A stretch of DNA of 64,000 bases from Mesorhizobium sp. (GTDB lineage Bacteria; Pseudomonadota; Alphaproteobacteria; Rhizobiales; Rhizobiaceae), in assembly GCF_017306585.1 (NCBI RefSeq), contig NZ_JAFKIC010000111.1, forward strand, positions 23,726-87,725, in the 5' to 3' direction. The notes beneath the pieces are model-generated. The model saw nothing but the letters and a program-made list of their open reading frames with translations. It did not search any database and was not told where the DNA came from. Both the position numbers and the translations under genes were made by a program. Below, in pieces: positions 44,449 through 54,136 of this stretch. How positions within the stretch are numbered: the first letter of the stretch is position 1; each line of letters begins with the position of its first letter.

Positions 44449-44481
44449 GTATAACTGATTGCAAAATACAATCAGTTATAC
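44449..44481. promoter_or_regulatory. Perfect 13-bp inverted repeat before the DHFR-like gene
   Basis: GTATAACTGATTG and CAATCAGTTATAC are exact reverse complements with a 7-base spacer, 29 bases before the ATG of the reductase gene. The AT-rich, long and perfect arms look like an operator for a dimeric repressor overlapping the promoter, rather than a terminator. No regulator gene is adjacent. Confidence 0.65.
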
Positions 44482-44510
44482 AGTATGCATTCAGCGAACC
44501 GGAGGCGCGA

Positions 44511-45068
44511 ATGGCCAAGATCATCTATTCCATGCTGATATCGCTGGACGGCTATATCGCCCGATCTGACGAGGACATCGGCCTGCCGGTGCCCGAGACG
44601 GAACTGCACCAGCACTTCAACGACATGATGAGACAGTCCGCGGCGGTCCTCGCCGGACGCCGGATGTACGAGACTATGGTCTTCTGGGACAGCCCCGAAC
44701 GCGAGACTGGGGCCAGCGAGGTCGAGCGCGATTTTGCTCGCGCATGGCGGCAGACGCCGAAAATCGTGTTCTCGACCACGCTCGCCCATGTCGGGCCAAA
44801 TGCCAGGCTGGTGAGCCACAACGCCATTGCCGAAGTTCGTTCCCTAAAGGAGGAAACCGAAGGCCTGATGATCGTGGGCGGTGCCGATCTTGCGGCCTCT
44901 CTGGCACGGGCGGATCTAATCGATGAATACCGGCTCTACATGCATCCTGTGGTGCTGGGTGGCGGCAAGCCGTATTTCCAGTCCGGCCTGTCGCTGGCGC
45001 TGACACCGCTTGGCACGGAAAGTCTGAGCCAGGGCGTGACGCTGCTGTGCTACGCGCCGGCCAATTGA
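44511..45068 (+). CDS. Dihydrofolate reductase/RibD C-terminal family protein
   Basis: The product is 185 residues of the bacterial bifunctional deaminase-reductase C-terminal family, distantly related to DHFR. MAKIIYSMLISLDGYIAR at the start and LAGRRMYETMVFWDS (about 45-60) are family signatures, with DEYRLYMHPVVLGGGKPYF near 140-160. It probably binds NADPH. The substrate is unknown; members occur as stand-alone genes under stress regulators. GGAGGCGCGA precedes the ATG, and a perfect 13-bp inverted repeat lies in the promoter. It converges with recJ, 13 bases apart. Confidence 0.88.
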   Translation: MAKIIYSMLISLDGYIARSDEDIGLPVPETELHQHFNDMMRQSAAVLAGRRMYETMVFWDSPERETGASEVERDFARAWRQTPKIVFSTTLAHVGPNARLVSHNAIAEVRSLKEETEGLMIVGGADLAASLARADLIDEYRLYMHPVVLGGGKPYFQSGLSLALTPLGTESLSQGVTLLCYAPAN

Positions 45069-45081
45069 GTCCCCCCTCGCG

Positions 45082-46902
45082 CTAGGCCCGTGCCGCATCG
45101 ACGATGCGGAACTGCACAGTGCGGTTGCCGTTCCAATAGTTGCCCGACAACGAGCCTGCGACATGCATCGTCTTGCCCCTGTTTTTGAACAGGAACTCGC
45201 CGAGCACGGTGTCGACAGCACGAAAGGCCATTGCTTGGATGCGGCCGCCGCTTTCCGACTGTAGGTCAGCGCGGATATGATTGGTGCCAACGGGGCGCGC
45301 GTCGGCCAGCCGATGGCGCGGCAGCACGAAAACGGGCGCTACGTGCCCGGCGCCGAAGGGGCCGGCCTTTTCCAGCGCGTCGAGAAGCCCGAGCGTCGCG
45401 CCCTCCGCGGCAAGCGCGCCATCGATCGCCAGGCTTTCCTCATCCTGCAGCCGGAACACGTCCGCAGCCGCGCGCTCCTCGAAAAATGCCCTGAGTTCGC
45501 CCAGTCGCGCGCGCTCCACGGTGATGCCGGCCGCCATGCCGTGGCCGCCGCCCTTGACGATCAGCCCGGCGTCGGCGGCCTCGCGCACCAGCCGGCCGAG
45601 ATCGAAACCGGACACCGATCGGCCTGAACCGGTGCCGATGCCCACAGCGTTGAAAGCAATGGCGAAGGCCGGCCGGCGCGCATGGTCCTTCAGCCGCGAA
45701 GCAAGCAAACCCACAATGCCGGGATGCCAGGCGTTGCTGGCGGTGACGACGATTGCCGGCCCGCTGCCGCCGGCGAGCTCGGCATCGGCCTCGGCGCGCG
45801 CCTGGGCCAGCATCTCCTGCTCCATCTGCTGCCGCTCCTGGTTCAGGCGGTCGAGCGTCTCGGCGATGGTGAGGGCTTCGACCGGATCGTCGGTCGCAAG
45901 CAGCCGGCTTCCGAGCGCGGCATCGCCGATGCGCCCACCGGCATTGATGCGCGGGCCGATCAGATAGGAGAGATGGAAGGTGCTGATCGGCTCGCCGATG
46001 CGCGACACGCGCGCCAGTGCGGCCAGGCCTTCGTGCTTCTGCTGGCGCGCCACTTGCAGTCCCTTGACGACGAAAGCGCGGTTGACGCCGGTGAGCGGCA
46101 CCACGTCGCATACGGTGGCAAGCGCCACGAGATCGAGCAATGAAAGCAAATCCGGCATCGCGGCGCTGGTCCGGCCGCGCAGAACCTTCGCGGTTTGCAC
46201 CAAAGCGAGGAAAACGACACCGGCGGCGCAAAGATGTCCCTGCCCGGAAAGGTCGTCGTCGCGGTTGGGATTGACGACGGCAAGGGCCGCTGGCAGCGCG
46301 CCGCCAACCTGATGATGGTCGAGCACCACGACATCGGCGCCAGCCTCGTTGGCGGCTTCGACGGAAACAGCGCTGTTGGTGCCGCAATCGACGGTGACGA
46401 TCAGGCTCGCGCCGCGCGAGACGAGTTCGCGCATGGCATCGGGATTGGGGCCATAGCCCTCGAAGATGCGATCGGGAATATAGATTTCGGAGGGGACCGA
46501 GAAATGCGCGAGGAAGCGCTTCAGCAGGGCCGATGAGGCAGCGCCGTCGACATCATAGTCGCCGAAGATCGCCACCTTTTCCCTGGCCATCACCGCCTCC
46601 GCGATGCGGATGGCAGCTTTGTCCATGTCGGTCAGCGAGGCCGGATCCGGCAACAGGTCCCGGATCGTCGGGTCGAGAAACCGCTCGGTCTGGTCGGCGG
46701 TGACGCCACGCCCGGCAAGAACGCGCGCGACGATGTCGGGTACGCCATGGCCCTGCGCGATGGCGAGCGCGATCATGTCCTGCCGCTCGGTCAGCCGGTG
46801 CTCCCAGGAGAGACCGGTGGCCGACTGCCTGACGTCGAGGAAAAGGCGCCTTTCGCCTGTCATGCGCTTTGCCAACTCATGCATGGCGGCAGGATAATGC
46901 AT
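45082..46902 (-). CDS. recJ: Single-stranded-DNA-specific exonuclease RecJ
   Basis: RecJ degrades single-stranded DNA 5' to 3' in recombination and repair. The 606-residue product has the DHH domain with IFGDYDVDGAASSALLKRF and TVDCGTNS, and the DHH motif itself in DVVVLDHHQVGG, then the DHHA1 domain with GIVGLLASRLKD and VKGGGHGMAAG, and a C-terminal OB-like fold ending GNRTVQFRIVDA. All metal-binding aspartates appear in place. Start choice is uncertain; an ATG at 46902 is used and a TTG at 46911 is possible. Its upstream neighbour glpX is a conserved rhizobial arrangement. Confidence 0.95.
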   Translation of the reverse strand: MHYPAAMHELAKRMTGERRLFLDVRQSATGLSWEHRLTERQDMIALAIAQGHGVPDIVARVLAGRGVTADQTERFLDPTIRDLLPDPASLTDMDKAAIRIAEAVMAREKVAIFGDYDVDGAASSALLKRFLAHFSVPSEIYIPDRIFEGYGPNPDAMRELVSRGASLIVTVDCGTNSAVSVEAANEAGADVVVLDHHQVGGALPAALAVVNPNRDDDLSGQGHLCAAGVVFLALVQTAKVLRGRTSAAMPDLLSLLDLVALATVCDVVPLTGVNRAFVVKGLQVARQQKHEGLAALARVSRIGEPISTFHLSYLIGPRINAGGRIGDAALGSRLLATDDPVEALTIAETLDRLNQERQQMEQEMLAQARAEADAELAGGSGPAIVVTASNAWHPGIVGLLASRLKDHARRPAFAIAFNAVGIGTGSGRSVSGFDLGRLVREAADAGLIVKGGGHGMAAGITVERARLGELRAFFEERAAADVFRLQDEESLAIDGALAAEGATLGLLDALEKAGPFGAGHVAPVFVLPRHRLADARPVGTNHIRADLQSESGGRIQAMAFRAVDTVLGEFLFKNRGKTMHVAGSLSGNYWNGNRTVQFRIVDAARA

Positions 46903-47109
46903 GTCGCCCAAAAGTGTGCAGCGGTTTTGGGATAACGACCTGCACTAACAACAGCCCAAAGGCTGACAAAGCCAAGCGGATCACGCTGGCGCGCCGTCGT
47001 GGGGACTTCAAGAGAGACTACGCTTTCCGCCTTTCAGACGCGCGCGGAAACCATCCGAATGCCGCGTCGCCAGATCGCTAGCAACTGCAACCCGGCTGCG
47101 CAAGCGGCC

Positions 47110-48093
47110 CTAGAACTTATCCAAATCCTGATGGCGGGCCTTGATCTCGCGCACCGTGCGTGAGGAGGAGCGCAGCACGATCGTATGTGTGGTGACATAG
47201 GTGCGGCCGAACTTGACGCCGTCCAGCATGTTGCCGTCGGTCACGCCGGTGGCCGCGAACAGCACATCGCCACGCGCCATGTCCTCGGCCCGGTAGACCC
47301 GCTTCGGATCGGCAATGCCCATCTTGGCGGCGCGCGCGACCTTCTCCGGCGTATCGAGGATCAACCGGCCCTGCATCTGGCCGCCGGTGCAGCGCAGCGC
47401 GGCCGCCGCCAGCACGCCTTCCGGCGCGCCGCCGGTGCCGAGATAGATATCGATGCCGGTTTCGTCGGGATCGGTGGTGTGGATGACGCCGGCGACGTCG
47501 CCATCGCCGATCAGCCGGATCGCGGCGCCCGTGGCGCGCACGGCATCGATCAGCCTGGCGTGGCGCGGCCGGTCGAGAATACAAGCTGTGATGTCGGACA
47601 CCGCGACGCCCTTGGCCTTGGCCAGGCTGGCGATGTTGTCGGCCGGTGAGGCATCGATATCGATGACGCCCTCGGCATAGCCCGGACCGATGGCGATCTT
47701 GTCCATGTAGACGTCGGGCGCGAACAACAGGCTGCCCTTCTCGGCGATCGCGATGACGGCGAGCGCGTTCGGCAGGTTCTTGGCGCAGATCGTCGTGCCC
47801 TCGAGTGGATCAAGCGCGATATCGACCGCCGGACCTTTGCCGGTGCCGACCTCCTCGCCGATATAGAGCATCGGCGCCTCATCCCGCTCGCCCTCGCCGA
47901 TGACCACCGTGCCCTTGATGGCAAGGCGGTTGAGTTCCTGGCGCATGGCATCGACGGCGACCTGATCGGCCGCCTTCTCGTCGCCGCGGCCGCGCAGCCT
48001 GGCGGCGGCGACAGCGGCCCGCTCGGTGACACGCACCAGTTCCATGGTAAGTATCCGGTCTAGGCCGGCGACGATGTTCTGGGCCACATTCAT
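47110..48093 (-). CDS. glpX: Class II fructose-1,6-bisphosphatase
   Basis: GlpX dephosphorylates fructose 1,6-bisphosphate in gluconeogenesis and carbon storage. The 327-residue product shows GTVVIGEGERDEAPMLYIGE with metal-binding acidic residues, VDIALDPLEGTTICAKNLPN (about 92-111) and TGGAPEGVLAAAALRCTGG, all class II signatures. The ATG at 48093 has GAGGAA upstream. It lies between hom and recJ, but two small genes now separate it from hom. Class II enzymes are lithium-sensitive and metal-dependent. Confidence 0.95.
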   Translation of the reverse strand: MNVAQNIVAGLDRILTMELVRVTERAAVAAARLRGRGDEKAADQVAVDAMRQELNRLAIKGTVVIGEGERDEAPMLYIGEEVGTGKGPAVDIALDPLEGTTICAKNLPNALAVIAIAEKGSLLFAPDVYMDKIAIGPGYAEGVIDIDASPADNIASLAKAKGVAVSDITACILDRPRHARLIDAVRATGAAIRLIGDGDVAGVIHTTDPDETGIDIYLGTGGAPEGVLAAAALRCTGGQMQGRLILDTPEKVARAAKMGIADPKRVYRAEDMARGDVLFAATGVTDGNMLDGVKFGRTYVTTHTIVLRSSSRTVREIKARHQDLDKF

Positions 48094-48235
48094 TTCGGCA
48101 GTTCCTCGTTTCAATGCCACCTCCCGCCGGAGGCGCGCTTGTTTTGTCAAACGAGCATGACAACGGCAAGACCTGCCGGGGCATTTATCGAAACGCGAAC
48201 AATATCAATCGATTGAACCGCATTCTTGAAATGAT

Positions 48236-48265
48236 GCCGGCTCGGCCATGGCAGGCCGAGCCGGC
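48236..48265 (-). terminator. 12-bp hairpin after the small membrane protein gene
   Basis: GCCGGCTCGGCC and GGCCGAGCCGGC form a perfect 12-bp stem with a 6-base loop, 32 bases after the stop at 48297 on the minus strand. A strong T-run is absent. It probably ends the transcript of the small membrane protein and isolates glpX. Confidence 0.7.
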
Positions 48266-48296
48266 TGGAAACATATCGGGATTGCGCCTTGGCGGC

Positions 48297-48464
48297 CTAG
48301 AAGACCGCAAGGTATTTCAGCAGCGAAATAATGCCGATGATAATGACAATGACCTGGACGATCTGCCTCATGCGCCCGTCCAGCGGCAGGCGCTGGACCA
48401 GATAGAGCACGAGAATGATGACAAGGAATGTGATCAGGATGCCGATCAACATGGATGAAGCCAT
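48297..48464 (-). CDS. 55-residue membrane protein (resembles the Thivi_2564 family)
   Basis: The product is 55 residues with two hydrophobic helices (about residues 5-22 and 35-52) joined by a short basic turn (QRLPLDGRMR). A near-perfect ribosome site, AAGGAGGA, lies just before the ATG. The two-helix form with an xxLPLDxRxR turn resembles the Thivi_2564 group of small bacterial membrane proteins, which is recollection. Function unknown. It is on the same strand as the coiled-coil membrane protein gene upstream and may be co-transcribed with it. Confidence 0.75.
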   Translation of the reverse strand: MASSMLIGILITFLVIILVLYLVQRLPLDGRMRQIVQVIVIIIGIISLLKYLAVF

Positions 48465-48532
48465 GGTGTCCTCCTTGAAGTGATTGCTTTAACGGGGAAT
48501 GAGCCGGCAGCGCCGGCTCTATGCCGACGCGG

Positions 48533-48889
48533 TCAATACCAGCGGCGCTGCGTATCGTTCATGGACTGGCCGATGGCCAGACCGGCCAGAAAGCCGAGCA
48601 GACCTATCACGCCGACGACCGCGGTGGTGGTGCCGGGATTTTCGCGGGCCACCTCGGACACGACCTGTGCCTGACTGCGCAATTGCTGAGCGGTCCGCGA
48701 CGCGCGGGCGGCAGCGGTGTCGTAGAAATGCGAAGCCTGATCCGACGCTTCGTCGACAAGCTCCGCACTCCGTTCCGCCAGGCTCTTGTTGATCTTGGTA
48801 ATCTCCTTTCGGAGATCCGCGATCTGCTTCTCCAGGGTCTTCTGGATGTCGTCGATCTGGGGGGTGTCGGACTTGCTGGTATCGGCCAT
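48533..48889 (-). CDS. YqjD/ElaB-like membrane-anchored coiled-coil protein (DUF883 type)
   Basis: The product is 118 residues from the ATG at 48889, with AAGGGAG upstream. Residues about 10-85 form a long amphipathic coiled coil (DDIQKTLEKQIADLRKEITK), and the C-terminus holds one membrane helix (VVGVIGLLGFLAGLAIGQ). This matches YqjD/ElaB proteins, which sit in the inner membrane and bind ribosomes in stationary phase in E. coli. Whether this one does so is unknown. It lies between hom and the two-helix protein on the same strand. Confidence 0.78.
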   Translation of the reverse strand: MADTSKSDTPQIDDIQKTLEKQIADLRKEITKINKSLAERSAELVDEASDQASHFYDTAAARASRTAQQLRSQAQVVSEVARENPGTTTAVVGVIGLLGFLAGLAIGQSMNDTQRRWY

Positions 48890-49006
48890 GAAGCGGCTCC
48901 CTTGGTTGTTGACCAAGAGAACGGCCCCGACACGAATTCGTTCCGATCGATCTCCGATGCCGGTCACGCCGCGCCGACGCGGTTCCTGCATCGTGACGGC
49001 AGCGGA

Positions 49007-50320
49007 CTACCCTGCCCGCTCGATACGGATGACCTGCGGCTTGTCCGTCAGGTGACCATCCTTGGTGATGCCGTCGACAGCCTTGCGCACGGCGGCCTCG
49101 GTGGTCTCGTGGGTGACGAGAATCACGGTCTTCTGCGCCTCCGCCTCGCCGCCGACCGCGTGCTGGACGATCGATTCCAGCGAAATGTCGTTGTCGGCCA
49201 TGCGCTTGGCAATCGCGGCGAACACGCCGATGCGGTCATGCACGGTCAGCCGGATGAAATAGCCGCCGGCATGGCTGCGCATCTGCGCCTTCTTGTAGGG
49301 CTTCAACTCCTTGGCGGGCCGGCCGAAGACCGGACCGTGCTGGAATCCTGGCCGGCTCTTGGCGATATCGGCAATGTCGCCGATGACCGCCGAGGCCGTC
49401 GCATTGCCGCCGGCGCCGGGGCCGGAGAGCAGTAGTTCGCCGAGGATGTCGGTTTCGATCGCCACGGCGTTGGTCACACCGTGCACCTGCGCGATGACGG
49501 AAGCTGTCGGCACCATGGTCGGGTGCACACGCTGTTCGATGCCGCTCTCGGTGCGTTGGGCAACACCGAGCAGCTTGATCCGGTAGCCGAGATCGCCGGC
49601 GGCACGAATGTCGGCCTGGGTGATGTTGGAGATGCCCTCCATGTAGATGTCGTTGGCGGCGATCTTGGTGCCGAAGGCAAGGCTGGTCAGGATCGACAGC
49701 TTGTGCGCGGTGTCGTGGCCTTCGATGTCGAAGGTCGGGTCGGCCTCGGCATAGCCGAGCCGCTGCGCATCCTTCAGCACGACGTCGAAGGAGACGCCTT
49801 CGGCCTCCATGCGGGTCAGGATGTAGTTGCAGGTGCCGTTGAGAATGCCGAACACGCGCGTGACCGAATTGCCGGCCATCGCCTCGCGCATCGTCTTGAT
49901 GACGGGAATGCCACCTGCTACCGCCGCCTCGTAGTTGAGCAGCACACCCTTCTTCTCGGCGATCTCGGCCAGCGCCACGCCATGCTTGGCCAGCAGCGCC
50001 TTGTTGGCGGTGACGACATGGCGGCCGGCTTCGAGCGCCGCCTTCACCGACGACCGTGCGGCTCCCTCATCGCCGCCGATCAGTTCGACGAACACATCGA
50101 TGTCGGCGGCCTGCGCCATCTTGACCGGATCGTCGAACCAGGTCGCCGATCCGAGATCGATACCCCGGTCGCGCTTCCGGTCGCGCGCTGAGACAGCGGT
50201 GACCGTAACGTCGCGGCCGCATTGCCGGGTCAGCTCCGCCGCCTTGTCGCGCAGCACGCGCGCCACCGACGCGCCGACCGTGCCAAGTCCGGCTATTCCA
50301 ACACGCAGTGCTTCAGCCAT
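49007..50320 (-). CDS. hom: Homoserine dehydrogenase
   Basis: Hom reduces aspartate semialdehyde to homoserine for threonine and methionine. The 437-residue product has the Rossmann motif GLGTVGASVARVL (about 11-23), the catalytic core with GGIPVIKTMREAMAGN and FGILNGTCNYILTRME, and AEADPTFDIEGHDTAHKLSI, all typical. A C-terminal ACT domain (about 355-430, FIRLTVHDRIGVFAAIAKRM) indicates feedback control by threonine. It follows the aminotransferase gene after 35 bases and is probably co-transcribed with it. Confidence 0.97.
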   Translation of the reverse strand: MAEALRVGIAGLGTVGASVARVLRDKAAELTRQCGRDVTVTAVSARDRKRDRGIDLGSATWFDDPVKMAQAADIDVFVELIGGDEGAARSSVKAALEAGRHVVTANKALLAKHGVALAEIAEKKGVLLNYEAAVAGGIPVIKTMREAMAGNSVTRVFGILNGTCNYILTRMEAEGVSFDVVLKDAQRLGYAEADPTFDIEGHDTAHKLSILTSLAFGTKIAANDIYMEGISNITQADIRAAGDLGYRIKLLGVAQRTESGIEQRVHPTMVPTASVIAQVHGVTNAVAIETDILGELLLSGPGAGGNATASAVIGDIADIAKSRPGFQHGPVFGRPAKELKPYKKAQMRSHAGGYFIRLTVHDRIGVFAAIAKRMADNDISLESIVQHAVGGEAEAQKTVILVTHETTEAAVRKAVDGITKDGHLTDKPQVIRIERAG

Positions 50321-50355
50321 GGCAGGCGACGTCCCTCAATCAGATCGAAATTTAG

Positions 50356-51573
50356 TTAGCGGTGGGCTGAAAGCGGCACCACATTGTTGGGCTGCTTGGC
50401 GCTGGTCGACAGGAAGCGCTTGATGTTGCGCGCCGCCTGACGGATCCGGTGCTCGTTTTCGACGAGCGCCACGCGCACGAAATCGTCGCCATGTTCGCCA
50501 AAGCCCACACCCGGCGCCACCGCCACGTCGGCGTGCTCGATGAGCAGCTTGGAGAATTCGAGCGAGCCCAGATGCCGGAACGGTTCGGGGATCGGTGCCC
50601 AGGCGAACATCGAGGCGGCAGGCGCCGGAATGTTCCACCCTGCACGCCCGAAGGCGTCGACCATCACGTCGCGTCGCTTGTGATAGACGTCGCGCACCTC
50701 GGCGATATCGGCGCCGTCGCCGTTGAGCGCATGCGCGGCCGCCACCTGGATCGGCGTGAAGGCGCCGTAATCGAGATATGACTTCACCCGCGTCAGCGCC
50801 GAGATCAGCCGCTCATTGCCGACCGCGAAGCCCATGCGCCAGCCCGGCATCGAAAAGGTCTTCGACATCGAAGTGAACTCGACGCAGACGTCGATGGCGC
50901 CGGGAACCTGCAGCACCGAAGGCGGCGGATTGCCGTCGAAATAGATTTCAGAATAGGCGAGGTCGGACAGGATGATGATGTCGTTCTTCTTCGCGAAGGC
51001 GACCACGTCCTTGTAGAAATCGAGCGACGCGACCAGCGCCGTCGGATTCGACGGATAGTTGAGGATCAGCGCCAGCGGCTTCGGGATCGAATGGCGGATG
51101 CCGCGCTCGACCGCCGGGATGAAACCGTCATCGGGCTCGACCTGCAACGAGCGGATGACGCCGCCCGACATGATGAAACCGAAGGCATGGATCGGATAGG
51201 TCGGGTTCGGGCACAGGATCACGTCGCCGGGCGCGGTGATCGCCTGCGCCATATTGGCGAAGCCTTCCTTCGAACCGAGCGTGGCCACGACCTGGGTATC
51301 AGGATTGAGCTTCACGCCAAAGCGGCGCTGATAGTAGGCGGCCTGGGCGCGGCGCAGGCCGGGAATACCGCGAGAGGACGAATAACGATGCGTGCGCGGA
51401 TCGCGCACGACCTCGCACAATTTATCGACGATGGCCTTTGGCGTCGGAAGGTCCGGATTGCCCATGCCAAGGTCGATGATGTCGGCGCCGCGCGAACGGG
51501 CGCTGGCCTTGAGCCGGTTGACCTGCTCGAAAACGTAGGGCGGAAGCCGGCGGACCTTGTGAAATTCTTCCAT
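50356..51573 (-). CDS. Class I/II aminotransferase (AlaC / LL-diaminopimelate aminotransferase-like)
   Basis: The product is a 405-residue PLP aminotransferase. It has DLGMGNPDLPTPKAIVDKL near residue 35, SSSRGIPGLRRAQAAYYQRR (about 66-85), the substrate loop LNYPSNPTA, and the PLP lysine in SMSKTFSMPGWRMGF. It fits the alanine/valine-pyruvate aminotransferase (AlaC/YfdZ) and LL-DAP aminotransferase group; the two cannot be separated on motifs alone. The ATG at 51573 (MEEFHKVRRLPPYVF) is the family start. Its place before hom suggests a role in aspartate-family amino acids. Confidence 0.9.
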   Translation of the reverse strand: MEEFHKVRRLPPYVFEQVNRLKASARSRGADIIDLGMGNPDLPTPKAIVDKLCEVVRDPRTHRYSSSRGIPGLRRAQAAYYQRRFGVKLNPDTQVVATLGSKEGFANMAQAITAPGDVILCPNPTYPIHAFGFIMSGGVIRSLQVEPDDGFIPAVERGIRHSIPKPLALILNYPSNPTALVASLDFYKDVVAFAKKNDIIILSDLAYSEIYFDGNPPPSVLQVPGAIDVCVEFTSMSKTFSMPGWRMGFAVGNERLISALTRVKSYLDYGAFTPIQVAAAHALNGDGADIAEVRDVYHKRRDVMVDAFGRAGWNIPAPAASMFAWAPIPEPFRHLGSLEFSKLLIEHADVAVAPGVGFGEHGDDFVRVALVENEHRIRQAARNIKRFLSTSAKQPNNVVPLSAHR

Positions 51574-51635
51574 GGCAGTTCCAGACAGCAAAAGGGGCCC
51601 CGAATATCTTAGGGCATTGGGCGCGCGCTATATAC

Positions 51636-52028
51636 TCATTTGCAGGTAGGGTCGAGGGTCGGGTCGCATTTGCCTTCGATCTGCTTCAGCGTCTGAGGGC
51701 CATGCTGCTTGGCAAGATCGGTCAGAGCTCCCTGGTTGGTGACCTTTGGAGCGCCGCCCCTGGGCGCCTGTCCGCCCTTGTCGGCCTTCAGTTCGGCCAG
51801 CTTGGCGTCGCGCTCGGCCGGCGTGAACTGCTGCGCAGCAACCTTGGGCGGAATATTCAGGTTCGGAAAGGTTCCGGTATCCTTCGGACCCGCATCCGAT
51901 GCCATCGGCACCGGACCGCCGCTATTCGTGCTCGAGCAGCCGGCGACACCCAGCAGGATGACCGCCGCACCGATGCGGCAAAGGCATGCGGCGTTGAAAA
52001 AAACAGTCCCGCCAATATTAATCGTCAT
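51636..52028 (-). CDS. Small secreted lipoprotein
   Basis: The product is 130 residues from the ATG at 52028 (AAGGAA 5 bases upstream). It has a signal peptide with a lipobox LLGVAGC, the cysteine being residue 31. The mature part is low in complexity ([29 protein letters not shown]) and ends with two cysteines in [14 protein letters not shown] conserved name is not known to me. It is divergent from phaC with 98 bases between, so their promoters are adjacent. Confidence 0.7.
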   Translation of the reverse strand: MTINIGGTVFFNAACLCRIGAAVILLGVAGCSSTNSGGPVPMASDAGPKDTGTFPNLNIPPKVAAQQFTPAERDAKLAELKADKGGQAPRGGAPKVTNQGALTDLAKQHGPQTLKQIEGKCDPTLDPTCK

Positions 52029-52126
52029 ATTGTTTCCTTGGCAGCCGGGGTAGAGCGAGATTGGACCCTGTCGGATGTCCCATGTTAATATGTCAAGAAA
52101 ACGCTTCCGGAGGAACCCCGCGAACC

Positions 52127-53962
52127 ATGTCCAAAACACCCGATTCGGGCAAAGCGGAAGATGGCGGACCTTCAACCGTCGAGCAATATCTGGTCAAGGA
52201 CCCGGAGCGCTTCGCGCTGAATATGGCGCGGATGGTCGAACAAGCCGGCAAAGCGGCGTCAGCCTGGGCCGAGCCACGCGAAAAGGGTGAGGTGCGCGAC
52301 CATGTCGCCGAGCCCGTCGTCGACATGGTCAAGACCTTCTCCAAGCTCAGCGAATACTGGCTGGCCGACCCGCAACGTGCGCTGGAAGCGCAGACACGGC
52401 TGTTCGCCGGCTATATGACCGTATGGGCCAATGCCATCCAGCGTGTCAGCCCGAACGCCGAGGGACAGGACGACGCCGTCAAGCCGGAGCGGGGCGACAA
52501 GCGCTTTCAGGACCCGGAATGGGGCCGCAACGCCTTTTTCGACTTCCTCAAACAGGCCTATCTCGTCACCTCGCGCTGGGCGGCCGATCTTGTGGAGCAC
52601 GCCGAGGGGCTCGATGATCACACCCGCCACAAGGCGAGCTTCTACGTCAAGCAGGTGTCCAACGCCATTTCGCCGTCGAATTTCATCCTGACCAACCCGG
52701 AACTGTTTCGCGAAACCGTCGCCTCCAACGGCGAAAACCTGGTGCGTGGCATGAAGATGCTGGCCGAGGACATCGCCGCCGGCAAGGGCGACCTGAAACT
52801 GCGCCAGGCCGACTATTCGCCCTTCGAGATTGGCAGGAACATCGCCACCACGCCCGGCAAGGTGGTCGGCCGCAGCGACGTCGCCGAGATCATTCAGTAC
52901 GATCCGGCGACAGAGACGGTGCTGAAACGCCCGCTGCTGATCTGCCCACCCTGGATCAACAAGTTCTACATACTCGACCTCAACCCGCAAAAATCCTTCA
53001 TCCGCTGGGCGATCGAACAAGGTCACACCGTGTTCGTCATCTCCTGGATCAACCCGGACGAGCGCCACGGCGCCAAGAACTGGGAAGCCTATATCCGGGA
53101 AGGCCTGCAATATGGCCTCGACACGATCGAGAAGGCGACCGGAGAGCACGACGTCAACGCGATCGGCTACTGCGTCGGCGGCACGCTGCTGGCGGCGGCG
53201 CTGGCGCTGATGGCCGCGGAGGGCGACGACCGCATCAAGTCCGCGACCTTCTTCACCACGCAAGTCGACTTCACCCATGCCGGCGACCTGAAGGTGTTCG
53301 TCGACGAGGAACAGGTCGCGGCTGTTGAAAAATCGATGAACGAAAAAGGTTATCTCGACGGCACCAAGATGGCGACCGCCTTCAACATGCTGCGCTCGGG
53401 CGATCTGATCTGGCCCTATGTCGTCAACAACTACATGCGCGGCAAGGACCCCCTGCCCTTCGACCTGCTCTACTGGAATGCCGATTCGACGCGCATGGCC
53501 GCAGCCAACCACTCCTTCTACCTGCGCAACTGCTATCTCGAGAACAACCTCTCGCGCGGAACGATGGAGTTGGCGGGCCATACCGTCTCGCTGGGCGATG
53601 TCACCATTCCAATCTACAATCTCGCGTCCCGGGAGGATCACATCGCGCCGGCGCTGTCCGTCTTCCTCGGCTCGAAATATTTCGGCGGCAAGGTCGAATA
53701 TGTGATGGCCGGATCGGGCCATATCGCCGGCGTCGTCAACCCGCCCGCCTCCAACAAATACCAGTACTGGACAGGTGGCGCGCCGACCGGCGACTTCAAC
53801 CAATGGATCGCCGAGGCAACCGACCATCCGGGGTCGTGGTGGCCGCACTGGCAAGGCTGGATCGAAGCCCAGGACAACAGCCGTGTGCCTGCCCGCAAAC
53901 CCGGCAAGCATATGAAAACCTTGGGCGATGCTCCCGGCACCTATGTGAAGGTGCGTGTGTAA
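52127..53962 (+). CDS. phaC: Class I poly(3-hydroxyalkanoate) synthase
   Basis: PhaC polymerises (R)-3-hydroxyacyl-CoA to polyhydroxybutyrate on granules. The 611-residue product carries the PhaC N-terminal domain (about 90-270) and the alpha/beta-hydrolase core. The catalytic triad is visible: C349 in the lipase box GYCVGG, D504 in SREDHIAP and H532 in GSGHIAGV. The conserved [14 protein letters not shown] and the preceding [16 protein letters not shown] are typical of class I. Length suits class I (about 600). GGAGGAA lies upstream of the ATG at 52127. PhaA/PhaB and phasin genes are not in the window. Confidence 0.96.
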   Translation: MSKTPDSGKAEDGGPSTVEQYLVKDPERFALNMARMVEQAGKAASAWAEPREKGEVRDHVAEPVVDMVKTFSKLSEYWLADPQRALEAQTRLFAGYMTVWANAIQRVSPNAEGQDDAVKPERGDKRFQDPEWGRNAFFDFLKQAYLVTSRWAADLVEHAEGLDDHTRHKASFYVKQVSNAISPSNFILTNPELFRETVASNGENLVRGMKMLAEDIAAGKGDLKLRQADYSPFEIGRNIATTPGKVVGRSDVAEIIQYDPATETVLKRPLLICPPWINKFYILDLNPQKSFIRWAIEQGHTVFVISWINPDERHGAKNWEAYIREGLQYGLDTIEKATGEHDVNAIGYCVGGTLLAAALALMAAEGDDRIKSATFFTTQVDFTHAGDLKVFVDEEQVAAVEKSMNEKGYLDGTKMATAFNMLRSGDLIWPYVVNNYMRGKDPLPFDLLYWNADSTRMAAANHSFYLRNCYLENNLSRGTMELAGHTVSLGDVTIPIYNLASREDHIAPALSVFLGSKYFGGKVEYVMAGSGHIAGVVNPPASNKYQYWTGGAPTGDFNQWIAEATDHPGSWWPHWQGWIEAQDNSRVPARKPGKHMKTLGDAPGTYVKVRV

Positions 53963-54136
53963 CGGACTGTAATGTCTGGTGAGTTGACGGCCCGGAAAAA
54001 GCGGGCGAAATGGTGGCGTCAACCATCAAGCAGCCGTAATTCGGCAACCACCGTGAAAATACTTCAACGCTTGCGGATTTGACACAGGTCTCGTTTCCGG
54101 ATCGGAGACAAAGGTCACTTTGGACGGCGATCTACT

